Assembly (NCBI GenBank): GCA_019722365.1
Contig: JADFUC010001288.1
Span: 1-64,000, forward strand
Reading direction: 5' to 3'
DNA from: Lithospermum erythrorhizon
Lineage: Eukaryota > Streptophyta > Magnoliopsida > Boraginales > Boraginaceae
Length of the DNA stretch: 64,000 bases
Part shown: piece by piece, positions 34,201-46,360 of the stretch
Layout of the letters: every line of letters starts with the position of its first letter
Numbering within the stretch: the first letter of the stretch is position 1
The notes under the pieces: model-generated
What the model saw: only the letters and a program-made list of their open reading frames with translations
Database searches by the model: none
What the model was told of the DNA's origin: nothing
Made by a program: the position numbers and the translations under genes

Positions 34201-36600
34201 TAGTAGTCGGAGACAGTCTCTATTCATATGGATATTAAATGCGTTGAATATCTACAGAGACCTTAAGAGTTTGCGCTTTCAAGCGAGAATGATCCACAAA
34301 TTTCATGAGGAGGATGTATTTCTTGCTTGAACTGGACAACTCTACGGAAATCTTACGATCGTCTCTTGTTTTGAACACCCTCAAACTCTTTTGGGACCTT
34401 AGTCCTACGGGTTTTTAGATATAGTGTTGGAATAGAATGGTGGAGCTTTGATTCCTCCCTTAGTATTATTGCGTCTCATAGAATTAATGATTCCGTTCTT
34501 TCACCTCATCCGTTACTCTAAGTAGGGTAGACACTTCATCGGTCTACTTAGTCGTAGTGTTTGATGCTTGAGGGATTGAAGTGGCGTGGCTTTGTCCCCT
34601 ATCTTCATCATCACTTACGCCCCCAGGTTTAAGAGTTTTAACATCGTGTTCTTGAACCTAGTCGAAGTTACAATCGGGCTTTACTTGACATAACTACTTT
34701 CTTATGATTACAAGCCGCGCCAGGCCTCGACAAAGTAATGCGAGGGTTACTTGTTGATGTAGACTTGTGTTATCTCAGTGTTGGATTAGTTGAGACATCC
34801 GCATGTTTGTTCATGTTGCACTGTTGTGCTTGGCTATCTTACAGCTCCAAAGAATTTTTGTGGGACAACATGGATGTTTTTTAGGTTATGACTCCCGGCT
34901 TTGATACATATCGAAATTTGCTACGATACCCTAAGGATGGTTTCGCCCAGGGGATCAAGCCAAACGTAGTTCAAAAGGGGTTTGATCCTTTAACCTCATA
35001 TCAAGGAGGGTTCGGCAGTTTATCCTCATGCTCAGGAGGTTGGATGATTAGATCCTCTGTCCGGGAGGAGAACAATTTATACTCGTTTGGGGAATTAGGT
35101 TGATAGTTTAAACTGCATTATCGAGGAGGCGTGAGTGGGGTTTATCCTCGTGCTCGGGAGGATTTCTTGACCCTATTTAGAAATATTTGAACTCTGGGTT
35201 TTCGACCGCATGTGCATCACCACCCCATTACGATAGTCTCTTTTCGAGCTTGAAGTCTCCACCCATCAACTGCTTTCATGAAGATAGGGTGTTTTTGACT
35301 TACATACTTAGGTATTAACCTTCGAGGTGGACATTCATTCCATAATGTCTGTTCATAGACGTATTTATATATCGAGTCGTCCTGATGCCTCTTGAGGAAC
35401 TCGTCCAAAATACCACTCGGTTGATCGCTGATCGAGTGTTCCCATATGGTTTGCCTTTAGACATACCGTTAGACCGCCATTTCCTCCTAGTTTCTTCTAG
35501 GAGCAGTTAGATGAGACTTGTATCTCCAGGCTCGTTCTTCTAGGGAACAGTTACGTACGAGACTTGTATCCCAGGCTCGTATATCAAACGTCTCGTCTCA
35601 TCGTCCTTCCTTACTGATAAGCATAGGAATGTAGATATAAATTTTGCCTTTATTAGCTCCCAGGGATGAGGGCCTTTCGTACTTGTTGAGCTAGGAAAGT
35701 AGCTCTATCTGGTATGCATTCCTCTTGTTCTTGAAGTCTTAACCCCTCAGTTATAGCAGGGTGTTGTTAACCTTCATGCCGCACCTCTTTTTTGAGTGGC
35801 GGTCATTCCACAGCCTTTGCTCATGAATGTATTTATATACCGAGCCATTTTGGCCTTGAAGGAACTACGTCTAGAGAAGTCGTTGGCTGGCCATCACCTA
35901 AGTATTCCCATAGGGTCTGCTCATGGATGTAGCATTGAACTTCTAGTTCCTCTACCTCCTCTGGGGATTACTTATCTTCGAGTGCGCCTCTCTTTTGAAT
36001 TCCACGCACCACTTCTCCGTTCGAGTTTTCTTACTAATATGCAGCAGGGAGAGTGGCCATGAAACTTTCATTCATTGTCTTCCAAGGATGAGTTTTCATA
36101 CACACACATCTTGGTAGGAAAGTATCACTTACTGGTGCAACTTTCTTGCTCCTCAATATTTGAAGCAGGGAAGCGAGAGACCTCTTCTTCTTTCGGTAGT
36201 TCTTCCATAATTCAGGAGAATTCGAGATTCCCAAGTCTTTGGACTTAGGTTTGTATACCCCCATTGTACTCCGACCTTAGGAAGGCGGCTTCCTCTTAGT
36301 TTTCTTCTTGAGGGTTGAGACTGCCCCCAACCTGTGGAATACTAAGCGTCGTTCCTCACGTATTTGGTCTGGAGGGGCCTCTTCACCAACCTCTGCTATG
36401 TGGTTGTTATTACCCTCTTGATTAGAACACTTAGTGGTGGTTTCGAAGCATATCTCAACCCTATGGTTGAGTTCTTGATAGACCACCATTTCACCTTAGC
36501 ATGTTTTGGGTGTCGTTTACATCATGCACTTTGTTGCTTGTGACCTCGGGAGGTAATTGTCCCTCTGCTTTGTCCTTCATAGGATCATAGCGACCTTTAA
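31200..36600. other. Gypsy interior, expected RT/RNase H/integrase not recognised
   Basis: A Tat-type element should encode RT, RNase H and integrase here on the minus strand. No YVDD/YIDD box, no integrase HHCC and no D,D,E block could be found in any frame. Open frames are short (60-96 codons). Several low-copy repeated phrases occur. CACTTTATGCTCTTACYARG is at 33210 and 33239, and a GTTTATCCTCRTGCTCRGGAGG-type phrase is at 35018-35040 and 35138-35161. Two ~150-bp related stretches are at 35308-35450 and 35769-35930. The segment 31800-33000 reads like non-coding LTR or UTR sequence. Either these genes are decayed beyond recognition or the segment has been replaced. Confidence 0.4.
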
Positions 36601-36849
36601 TAAGTCATAAACATAATTACCGTACTCTATTTTGGGTCACCGTGGGTATCGCAAAACACATGAGGGAGGTGGCGTCACCGCTAGCAGCCGGGTTGAGTGA
36701 GGGGTAGGTCAAGCCTTTGAATGCTTGAACTAGCTCTTTCTCTACTTCTTATAAAGGCGGGAGTAGGCTGTTTGAAGTATTGAAAGTACCTCTGGCGTAA
36801 CTGGCCCTTCCTCATCTTGGGATTCTTCCTTTCTGAATGGGTTTTTAAA

Positions 36850-37330
36850 TCCTTGTTGTTTCTCCATCCCATCTTTGTAGTATTTCAAGCACTGTTGAAG
36901 TGTTCAGGGGACATAATTACTACTATGGATCCAAGGTCTTCCCAGTAGGATATTATATATGACCTTGGCATCTATCACATGGAACCAATTTTGTGGTTTC
37001 GAGGTTCTCTATCACGAGTGTAGACTTTTTTGACGTTCGCTCCCTTGGTTAAAACCTTGAATTATAATATGGGATTGTTGTAAGTATTCGGGTGGATATG
37101 CCACTTGGTTTAATGTGCAGGTGGTAAGATATTAGCCCAGTCATCCAAATGCGACGTGCGCTTATCCGACTTTCGTTTTACATAACTTGACCGTAGAGTG
37201 GTTTATTGGATCTTCTTGTGGCAGTCTCATCATGAATGTGATGGCGAAAGTCGGGGAGACACTGAGCGGGTAAGCGTCACCCACTAGTGCCTCTACTTGG
37301 TTGAGTTGTCGTCTTCAGCACATAAATGGC
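36850..37330 (-). pseudogene. Gypsy aspartic protease region and linker, pseudogene
   Basis: On the minus strand 'DAKVIYNILLGRPWIHSS', 'VPSTLQQCLKYYKDG' and 'KNPFRKEES' follow one another (about 36830-36990). Before them a remnant of 'NILPPATLNQ' and 'IIQGFNQGSERQ' lies at 37040-37130. Such blocks are typical of the end of the protease domain and the protease-RT linker of Tat-type gypsy elements. The catalytic Asp segment is not clear. Frameshifts separate the pieces. Confidence 0.75.
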
Positions 37331-37559
37331 ATGTACGTAGTCTTCGTCGTCATTGTCGCTTCTTTCCAGGGACGGCCACTCTCCCGAGAAGTTAGCGAGG
37401 TACTTTGACTTTGGTGGGCTGGACGATGGTGAGCTTATATAGTTGGAAGAGACTTTTTCTTATTCCAGGGTTATTGCCCCCTTTCTTGCGAGGTCCATTA
37501 CTCGCTCTTTGAAGATGAAGCACTTTTGATGGGATACAGTATCATGATACTTGAAAATT

Positions 37560-38664
37560 TAGGCTCCATGATTCATTTTGCCTCCTCGGGTCTCTTTAAG
37601 TGTGAAAAGTTCCTTCCTTGGCTCATACTTGGCCTTCGAGTAAGAGGCTGCTGGAGTAGAGGGCACATACCTTTTGTTTGCAGCAATACTGAGCTCCATT
37701 TCATGAGCTCTTGTTCCCATTTGCTTTCGAAGGGATTACAGGAAGTATCCACACGCCAATGTATTAAATGTCAATGCATGCCTTGGATACATCGCGTAGT
37801 TGATGCCTCAAAGAGCCTATCTTTGCAATTTAAGTTCGAGACTTCTCTATCGATTGATAAAGAGTTTTATGGCAGCTCTTCTTTTCTTTGTTTGGTGCCG
37901 ATTAGGCTCCGTCATGCTAAATGTCTCTTCGTACTAAAGCGATTGAGAAACCGTTTTTCGATTGAGCCCAAGCTGTCTGGAAGCGAGACTCAAGTAAGTA
38001 TACCCGGTCGAGCGTGTTCCCTTTGAGGAAGCGAGCGAGCTGACAGCCATTTCATCGACGGTCAGCGTTGTTAAATGTCTCGACAAAGTGGGCTATATGA
38101 TCTTGGGGTTCTAGTTCCATCAAATTGTTGGAACCGGTGATTCGATAGCCCTTTGGCATTTTTCAACTAGTCTATACGGAGGTGTAGGGCTTTATGTAGG
38201 TGTATGAAGGGTGCCTCCAGTCTTCGTGACCTTTTATTGCCCCCAACATAGTATATGTACTCCTTGTTTGTCTTCTTTGGAATCATTCTATCGGAATGAT
38301 CGAGTTTCTACTATGTTCTCGTTGGTCCATGTGAGCGTGCACGAGGCCTTATGTAGGGATAGATGGGGCGTCCGTGTCCCGTCTTAGAGGGTGATGGCCT
38401 CTGTTTTCTTTAGAAGCGGCTTACATTTACTCACAGCTATATCTTTCTTGATCGATATCGCTACGATATCGAGATGAAGTCATCTTGATGTTGTATATTT
38501 TTGCTTAACATATTTTCTACCATCCCTATTAGAGTAGCCATTTGCTTTCTTTCTAGGGACGTAATACCAGTCATCATTCTTTGGGTGCTAGGAAATCTGA
38601 AGTCGGTGAATGAGCTAGACTCACATTGCGATCTAGTGGGTGTCTTGGGTGTGGGAACCCGCAA
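37560..38664 (-). pseudogene. Tat-type gypsy gag pseudogene
   Basis: The minus-strand frame at 38461-38664 begins 'MRVPTPKTPTRSQCESSSF' and appears to be the N-terminus. Lower down the capsid (retrotrans_gag) domain is traceable through frameshifts: 'DGTRDPQDHIAHFVETFNNAD' remnants (38040-38130), 'LARFLKGNTLDRVYLLESRF' (37960-38020), and 'LNCKDRLFEAST' (37805-37840). A 'CIQGMH' block lies near 37775 and a basic tail ends near 37640. It would have formed the particle coat; as it stands it cannot be translated in one frame. No zinc knuckle was identified. Confidence 0.75.
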
Positions 38665-38982
38665 TTTAGCAGGTTTTCTAATGCTTGTCCGTCAGTCCTC
38701 GGCTATATGTTGAGAAGGTTCTTCAACCGGAATTAGGCGTCATTTGCTTCTCTAGTAAGTGACTTGTTGCCTTCAGAGCTCACAGCAGCCATTAGCAGAG
38801 AGACTTGATGGGGTCATTGAGGGAAGTCCTTGATTGTTCCTTGTATTTGACGGACTATCTTCTTGTGACCCCTTCTCCTTGTAGTACCATTTGGTACATG
38901 GAGAGGAGTTGAGATAGTCCTTTTGGAAACATCTCGGTTGTCGATTAGTAGGTAGTTCCGCAGTCCACGGTGTGCCACAATT

Positions 38983-39293
38983 TGTAATGCAAAGAAGAAT
39001 TTTTTATTATTTATTATAAAGGGTACAAAATAAAACCACGTTGTAGGGAAAACTACTCAGTGTCTGAGTTTTCTCAAATCGAAGAGGATTAATGATCGAA
39101 CTATGGATCCTAGTGTTTGCGGGGCAGTTGTGAGATGTCTAACTTGATTGGGTCTTGATAGGAGCTTAGTATGAGATCGGCTTGATTTGACTTGATTTGA
39201 TTTGGATAGGGCGCTCATGATGACGGCTATGTCGTAGTCTTGATGGTGCGGACTTGGATATGGTCCGAGCCGGGGAGCTGGACTTGATCTTCG
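38983..39293 (-). repeat. 5' LTR of the gypsy element, inner part
   Basis: It begins TGTAATGCAAAGAAGAATTT as in the 3' LTR and follows it through GATTGGGTCTTGATAGGAGC and TTGATTTGATTTGGATAG. It stops at 39293, where copia A starts with TGTTGGAAATC. It continues at 50021. Confidence 0.85.
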
Positions 39294-40013
39294 TGTTGGA
39301 AATCAATGAAAAATTGATTCCCTTTTATTATGCCCGTTGCGACAATTGTGTATCAATTCATTTACCAGGTTGGTTAAATGTGATTACTGGAACTTAGTGT
39401 TCACCTTAGTAATTGTATATTACTAGTGTGGGTTCTCATGATAATTTAAGGGGTTATGAGCGATTGCTAGATCTTACTCATTAATCGTTATAATAATAGT
39501 AATTGGTCAATTATTATTATACAACTTACTATTATACGAGCCTGAAAGGTCACACACACACCATGATGATATTCGAATTATATTTCATGCGTAAAATTAA
39601 AGCGAGACATAAAATTGAGAATGTATCTCGACATATATATTGTCAAATATATATTGATGAACATCAATTAGTTAAACTTGCAAGTTTAATCAATTAAGCA
39701 ATTGAAATTGATAAATAACTGATAAATTTATTTATTAGTGACTAGATTAGTATTTTAATTGACTTGTTAAGTTAATTAAAATAGAACAACTCACTAGTGA
39801 CTCATTATTTGATTAGAAGCACATAACGATCTGATTAAGTTAACGAGTTAAGCGGTTTCTTATGAGTTGCTTGGGTAAAATTTAGCAAATGGTATTTAAA
39901 GAAAGAGACAAAGGGTTTTTATTATGATGAAATCAAAACCCTTGCCTCTACCTAGAACCGTGCACCCTCCCGGCTGGAAGAGGTTTTCTCTTCCCGTTTG
40001 TTCCTCGACAACT
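39294..40013 (+). repeat. Copia A 5' LTR, first part
   Basis: It matches the 3' LTR at 49087 over its length, including AACCCACACTAG-type reverse motifs, TACTAGTGTGGGTTCTCATG and CTTATTAATCG-like promoter-proximal blocks. The break at 40013/40014 is where the nested gypsy solo LTR enters. Confidence 0.8.
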
Positions 40014-42686
40014 CTAGCATTATAGCGACCCGCCCCCGGAGTCGGCCGCCACGAGTGAAGTCATTATAATCGAACACGAGAATCGCAAACCGATGGGCTG
40101 ACTCGGTTTAAAACTACTCGTTTCCTTCAAAAATGCGATTACATGATATTTCCAAAATAATCACGGTTCAAAAATTCCTGATCCATGGGTGATATCTAAC
40201 TTGACCAACTCCATATATATATACAACATATCCCCAAATAAATATATTAATGCCGGCAAGGCTACAAAAGTAAATCTTGTCTTTTCCCGAATACAAAATG
40301 ACAAGCTGCCCGACAAAGCTAAAGTTTGAATATAAAGTACATGATCAAAAGCGATTGACAACACATCAAAATCGGTATTTGTGAGGATCCTCACGCCGCG
40401 ATGCTCACTGGCCACTCGGAACAACTCTCCAGCAGTCCTCTTGAAAAGCTTTCAGTAGCCGTGCAATCAGCACAGCCTGAATGAAATGCCGCCCAAAGCG
40501 AAGCTTGAAACTTAACTTACCGGGGTGAAAGCATCGTATACGCCGCGACACAACAAATTAACATAGGGGTCAAATACTGGCGTACATATAGATATATAAC
40601 CGGGACTACCTAGCGAGGCCATATTTATACCCCTGAAAATTCTCATACATGCATGGCATAACATAGAATATAGGGTCTCAATAATGAATACCACTCACTA
40701 AATAAAATCACACCAAAACACGTGAAATTACAATCACGAGGGCCAATGAAACTATACTCACAGTCATCGATCAACAAATCAACTAGATACCATCCAGGAT
40801 TCTAATCACGATGCATAAGCTCAATCCGTCGATCTATAACGCTCTTACACGAGTATAAAGCTGATAATAGCAACTCTTATACGAGTATAAAGCGATAAAC
40901 AGCTCTTATACCGGCGTATAAAATTTGGTAAGCAACGCTCTTGCCACAGGGCGGTATAAAGGCGTACCTAGCAACTCTTATACCGGCGTATAAAAGAGCG
41001 ATACAAGCAGCTCTTATACCGGCGTACAAAGGCGATAAACAATGCTCTTATACCGGCGTATAAAGCTGATAAACAACGCTCTTATACACGTATAAAGGCG
41101 ATAAACAACGCTCTTAAAGAGCCACACAACCATGCTTCATCGATTCTAGGATGTATCCTAATGCTGAAGTCACCTCAGAGACATACATAGCTTCACAACC
41201 ATGACCTCTACGACAACCATACACTCTACACCCAAAAAATATCCAAGCACACGGCTAAAACATCTCACAATCGTAAAGTCGAAACCTGATAAGCAGCGAG
41301 GCCACGTAAACAAGTGCCGACAAAGGCCACCAGGGAATACAACAGTTCCGGCAAGGCCACGAAATGAAATACATATTTGGGGTTATTATTACTTAACTTT
41401 CGAAGCAATCTTGGCGCCACGAGTATAATCACATAATCATATCGCTGGCTCATACAAATGAATCATATATAATCATCTGACAATTACATGTAGCGTTCTC
41501 ACGTAATCATAACACAATGACATGTACATCGTTCATGTCGTACCCGCGATAACATGTTCACGCAATTTAGAAGTAGAAATGCGTAAGGTAACACCCGTGA
41601 GATAGTACTCACACTCTACTAGTTATCACAAAGTCCTCACGAAGAGCGATAGCAGGCGTGCCCACTACCATGGGTCAAGGCCCTATGACTTACCGAGAAA
41701 GTATACTCGGGAACTAATACCGCAATTACGTTCTCGAATAAACATTGACTTCTGTCGAACGATTTCTTGATCTAACATGTCGGGTAAAGCCCCATCAAAT
41801 TATAATCCCATCGGACACAACCAATCGATCCCCGCTAAAATTTCATCTTATCGACTTTGCTCATTTATAAATCAACTTATAAGTCGTTACAGTTGAGTGG
41901 TAGGTCCACAATTAACAATCTATACTCAAAATATCAATTATATTTCAACTTGAAAATATTACTTTTCAACCTAAGCGCCTTTAATTAATTTTAAATCACG
42001 ATTTAACATCACAACAACTACGTTAAGGTCCCAGGTGAACTCTACACATTTAAAGTCTTATAAAAATATCACCCCAAAGTCAACGAAACCTAGAAAAGTC
42101 AACTCGACCTTAACATCCTCAAAGCGACCTCTAAATCATGAATTAAATCACATATACATCATAGAACCACGTAGCAACTAAGATTCATCATGGAAATTGA
42201 ATTATGGAAAAAGTCAACTTCAAAGTCAACTCATCAAAACCCAAGAAATATCTCAAAAAGACTTGAACTTTCCTACTCGAAGAGAATGATGGGGAGAACG
42301 ATATTCTACAAACGATCTTGAGTTTGAGCGACAATCGAAGAGAGAAATGGAAGAAGAAATTTTTAAGGGGGAGGGAGTAAATCGGCCACGAGGAGATGAG
42401 GAAGATGATGAGGTGTTTTGGTGATGATGTGGAGGATAAGTGTTGATAGATATTTAAAACTTCGAGAGTCCAGATTCGGTTTAGGTTAATTTCTCCCGAC
42501 ACTCGTATTGAAATCTAAGCGAACCCGATTTCAAGAGATTAAATTTTCCATGGCAAAAACTACTAAATTAAATGTAATTCGGCTCAAATAATTATGAAAT
42601 AATATTATCTTAAATTATTTATGCTATCACGGTCCCTTGAACGAAAAAAATTTAAATTTTTTTTTTTACGTAAGCGTGTTATTACA
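40014..42686 (-). mobile_element. Solo LTR of a second gypsy family, nested in copia A
   Basis: On the minus strand it starts TGTAATAACACGCTTACGTA, followed by a long A run, and ends ..GGGCGGGTCGCTATAATGCTA. Start and end style resemble chromovirus (Tekay/Del-type) gypsy LTRs, but this is a judgement from style only. No coding content is present in the 2.7 kb. The flanking copia LTR resumes at about 42698 with ACTCTCGGTCGATTCC. A clean five-base duplication was not found; AACTCT occurs on both sides (40010-40015 and 42698-42703), so the ends could be a few bases off. Confidence 0.6.
40839..41117. repeat. Minisatellite, 29-39-bp units with palindromic core
   Basis: About eight units of the form CAACGCTCTTATACCGGCGTATAAAGG plus CGATAAA (in parts) run head-to-tail. 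In the best units the core TTATACCGGCGTATAA is an inverted repeat (TTATAC/GTATAA) around a 4-base loop, so each unit can form a small cruciform. Units vary in length and two lack part of the core. The array lies within the solo LTR. Confidence 0.8.
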
Positions 42687-42955
42687 AGCGTATTCGAAAC
42701 TCTCGGTCGATTCCACAGTGTGTGTGTACAATCTAAGAGGACATTTTTTTGGTGTTGGCTAGCTGATTGGAGAGGCTTTTGAAGTTCACGAGGCATTCAC
42801 TTGAGGAGGTTGATTTCATTCGTCTTCGCAATGTAAGAACTCTTTTATTCGTGAAATTGCATGTGTGACAGATTAATATGTAATGTCATTTTGAGGATCG
42901 AATGTGAATTTGGTATTTTATCACCAAATTAAAATTCACATACTAGATTCTAACA
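42687..42955 (+). repeat. Copia A 5' LTR, second part
   Basis: It resumes after the nested LTR and follows the 3' LTR copy through GATTTCATTCRTC and AATTAAAATTCAYA..CTAGATT, ending TTCTAACA at 42955. The first ~11 bases may be junction filler. Confidence 0.75.
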
Positions 42956-42956
42956 G

Positions 42957-42967
42957 TGGCTTGAGCC
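42957..42967 (+). other. Copia A primer-binding site
   Basis: TGGCTTGAGCC lies directly after LTR end CA and matches the usual TGGTATCAGAGCC site with a few changes. Copia C has the related GTGGCATCATGAGCC at the same place. Confidence 0.7.
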
Positions 42968-44904
42968 TACTCCAAAGTTGATGTATTTTATCTAATTCTA
43001 TTTAATGTGTATTCGTAGTTGTTAATTAATTCGATTAATTCATGATTGAGTATAATTCACTTTTTAATTTGTATCAATCAATTTATTATATTGGTTTTGA
43101 TGATTTGATATTTTTTAATTATTTCATGAAATAGAAAGGGATTAAAACTTGATTAATTTAATAGCTTTGATTTTTTTTATTAGTCGTTTCGATTTCCCAG
43201 CAGAGAGATTCTGAATTTGGAAAATTCCAAAATTAAATTGTATATTCGATAACCTTTAGGAGTTAAATCTCGGATTGTTCAGATTTTTTAATTTTAAAGT
43301 ACTTGAAAATTCATTTATATTTTGGATTGTTTTGGATTTAATCGAAAAACTAGAAATGCGGTAAATTACAATTGGATGTGTTTAATAATAATCTTGTTGA
43401 TGTTCGATCGAATTTTTGAATTTTTAGAGCATCAAATCATTTTATAAAGATGCAAATTAATCAGAATTAATTTACCAATATTAGAGTAAATCGGACTTGC
43501 GGGGAACCCCGTGTAGAGCGCGTCGGTCGGATTAAGGACGGTCGAAGCCCACCCGATGGCTTCGCCCTTCAGTACTAGGTAAAACACGGCGTGTCGACCG
43601 TGCTTAGGAGGCAGCGTCGTTTGTCGCGTTTGAAGTTCATCGTCCGTTTAGAAAACCTAAATGCATTTTATGTAATTCTTTGGTTTTAAAAAAATTATTA
43701 GTAATTATTAATTTTGATTTTAAATGCAAATCATAAATTTTTATCATTAAAGATAATTGAATATATCTTGAATGTGATAAATTAGATTTATATTTCCACT
43801 TTCATGATTATTTTCATTAATTGATAATTATTAGATAATTATTCCATAGATTTAAGTGGTTGGTATTTATTGTAATAATTATCATTAATCGTAATAATGA
43901 ATATATTTAAATTAAAAATTTACATTAATTGATAATTAATTATATAAAATAATGGATAATTAATTAGTCAATTATAAGACACATTAATTTATCTCATTTA
44001 ATATATGACATTAAAGAGTATTTTTATGTTTTGCCTATATATATTGTTATGGAATGGAATGGAGGTATATAGTGCATATGACCGCATTTTATTTTCGATT
44101 ACTGCGTGCCGTATTGTTATAAATGACCTATTTAAAGTCATATTATTTAGTACCTATTGTTTCTTCCACAAACACATGTTGTCTAAGTTGAGATTAGTGT
44201 ATTTGAATTGTAATTCAAGATGAAGCTTGGTGGAGATTCTAGAAGCCAGAAGACAAGAAATTATAATAGGGCCAAATGTTAGTTTTCAAGTTTTGAAAAT
44301 ATAATAGGGCTAGGGTCATATCATATACCTCTTGAATGTGCATTACTTGTTTTATTTTTCATGTTGTACATATGCTTGATTATGTGCTGCGTTGCATGGT
44401 AAAATAAAAGCAAAGTAATAATAATCATAATTTAAAATTTAAACCCAAAGTATCGAGCCAATTTTAAAGTTGTGAAATCGATTCACATCATCTGGGCTGC
44501 TTGTGATGGCAGTGTTACAGTTTTGCAATTTGTGCGATAATGGATCATGTTGAAGTGATTTCCACTAACATTGTGGGCTTTCAGATGATCACTCCAAGTA
44601 ACTATTTGGTTTAATTGGTATGCTTAACCGGTTTTTCGGAGATACAAAGTCAGGTAGCATCTTGAATAGTATGCTAGTGACACAAGAGTTATGTAGTTTT
44701 ACATAATTGGTTGATAACCTACTATTATACTAGATTCAAAATATATGCAGTGTTGCCATTTGAATTTGAGTATAATAGATCTTGATACTAATATATTTCG
44801 TGAGATTTGAAGTATTAGTATTTACTTTTACAATTTATTTGTAAGTGTTTTAGCATGATAGTTTCTTGATTACATTTGTCTTTATTTACTTATTCTTTTA
44901 GAAT
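42968..44904 (+). other. Copia A long leader, with GC-rich island
   Basis: About 1.9 kb of mostly AT-rich non-coding sequence lies between the primer-binding site and gag. At about 43490-43645 a sharply GC-rich island interrupts it. The 44460-44900 part is conserved with the leader of copia C (reverse complement of 61570-62040). It ends in a pyrimidine-rich stretch plus AG just before gag, which could be a splice acceptor. That is an inference. Confidence 0.6.
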
Positions 44905-45363
44905 TATAATAGCTACACTTCTACTCCTAGAACTTCGGCTCCCATTTCATTAACTGAAAAATTACAAAAATTTGAATATTTCAATTTTGGCAGGTAGTCT
45001 TAAATTTGAGAAATCATTCTCAACAGAAGAAGCCCCGAATACGTCTTTGAACAACAAGGTTCCTCCGAAACCTATTGATAGTACGCACTCCTATCGGAAA
45101 AGGGATCCACAACCTGAGTACGTATTGTGGATGTGAATGTACCATTAACGCGATATGGAACCTTCGTTCAGTTGATTCAATGTAGAAAGGTGGCGACATG
45201 GCATATACACCCGGCAACGAGGTATTCGAAAGAAGCTAGAAAGCAGAGATATGACACTATCATTGCTCGTGGGCCGGCACAGGAAGCAGACCGTTGCGAA
45301 GCCTATCTCATTAAAATATTAGGCTTGGTAGATCGACTCGTACAGGCACGGTTATTTAGAATC
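44905..45363 (+). pseudogene. Copia A gag fragment
   Basis: It is recognised mainly by alignment with the gag of copia C (reverse complement of 61090-61600): GAGAATCATTCTCAA-like, AATCTTTGAACAAYAAGGTTC and CGAAAGGAAGCTAGAAAG blocks are shared in order. Several stops are present, including one after 'PQPEYVLWM'. It is cut at 45363, where the inverted copia B LTR begins. Confidence 0.65.
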
Positions 45364-46349
45364 TGATATGAATTCATTATTGATAAACACCAAATCATAC
45401 ATCCACGGATCTTCCAAATGATGTATATTAGTACTAAACACAAAAATATTGCAATATGAATAACGAGGTACTTACATTGCGGCGAAAACGAAATGAACCA
45501 AAACCTGAAATCCTACAAGTAGAAGCCACTTAAAATCCTCTCAAAGCTTGTCAACACGAAATGATGTCCTCTAGATCGCACACCAAGAGGAAGCAGAATC
45601 TGTAGACTTCAACTTGATAGGTTGTAGAGGAAAAAAATTGAAGAAAATCTCTTCCGATTCTTGGGGAGGGCCGCTTTTTGAAGGAAGAAGAGGGGAGGCA
45701 AGAGTTCTTCATGAAATGAAAAACCTTGTCTCTTTCTTTAAATACAAAACCTAATGTTAACTGTTAAGCAACTCATTAAAAATCGGTTCTTCGTTAAGCT
45801 TGAATTGGGCCGTTTATGGCTTCTAATCAAATATTAGTGTTAGTGAGTTGTTCATTTTAATTAACTTAAGTCATTTAAAATAATACTTGAGTCACTATCG
45901 AATAACTTATAAGGTTATTCATCAATTTTCAATTCTTAATTGATTAAACTTGCAAGTTTAACCAATTGTTATTCATCAATATATATTTGACAAATATATA
46001 AATATTGAGAGACACATCTCTCCGATATCTGAATCTCGTTTAATTTAAATGCATGAAATATAATTCGAATATCATTGCTTATGTGTGTGACCTTCATAGG
46101 CTCGAGATAATAGTAAGTTGTATAAATAACAATAATCGACCAATTACTATTATTATAGCGATTAATAATTAAGATCTAGCAATCGCTCATAACCCACTTA
46201 AGTACTATGAGAACCCAGCGCTAGTATCTGATTACTAAGGTGAACACTAAGTTCCAGTAATCACATTTAACCAACCTAGTAAATAAATTGATACACAATT
46301 ATCGTAACGAACATAATAAAAGCAAATCAATTTTAATTGATTTCCAACA
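45364..46349 (-). repeat. Copia B 3' LTR
   Basis: Minus strand TGTTGGAAATCAATTAAAAT..ATTCATATCA, 986 bp. It matches the copia A LTRs, for example GACCTTCATAGGCTCGAGAT against the reverse complement of 49321-49345. Next to it the tract GCAAGTGGGAG (minus) at 46350-46360 is a typical copia polypurine tract. Confidence 0.8.
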
Positions 46350-46360
46350 CTCCCACTTGC

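Noticed and set aside
37526..38026. 166-codon plus-strand open frame
   Set aside because: It is antisense to the gypsy gag, whose motifs are on the minus strand.
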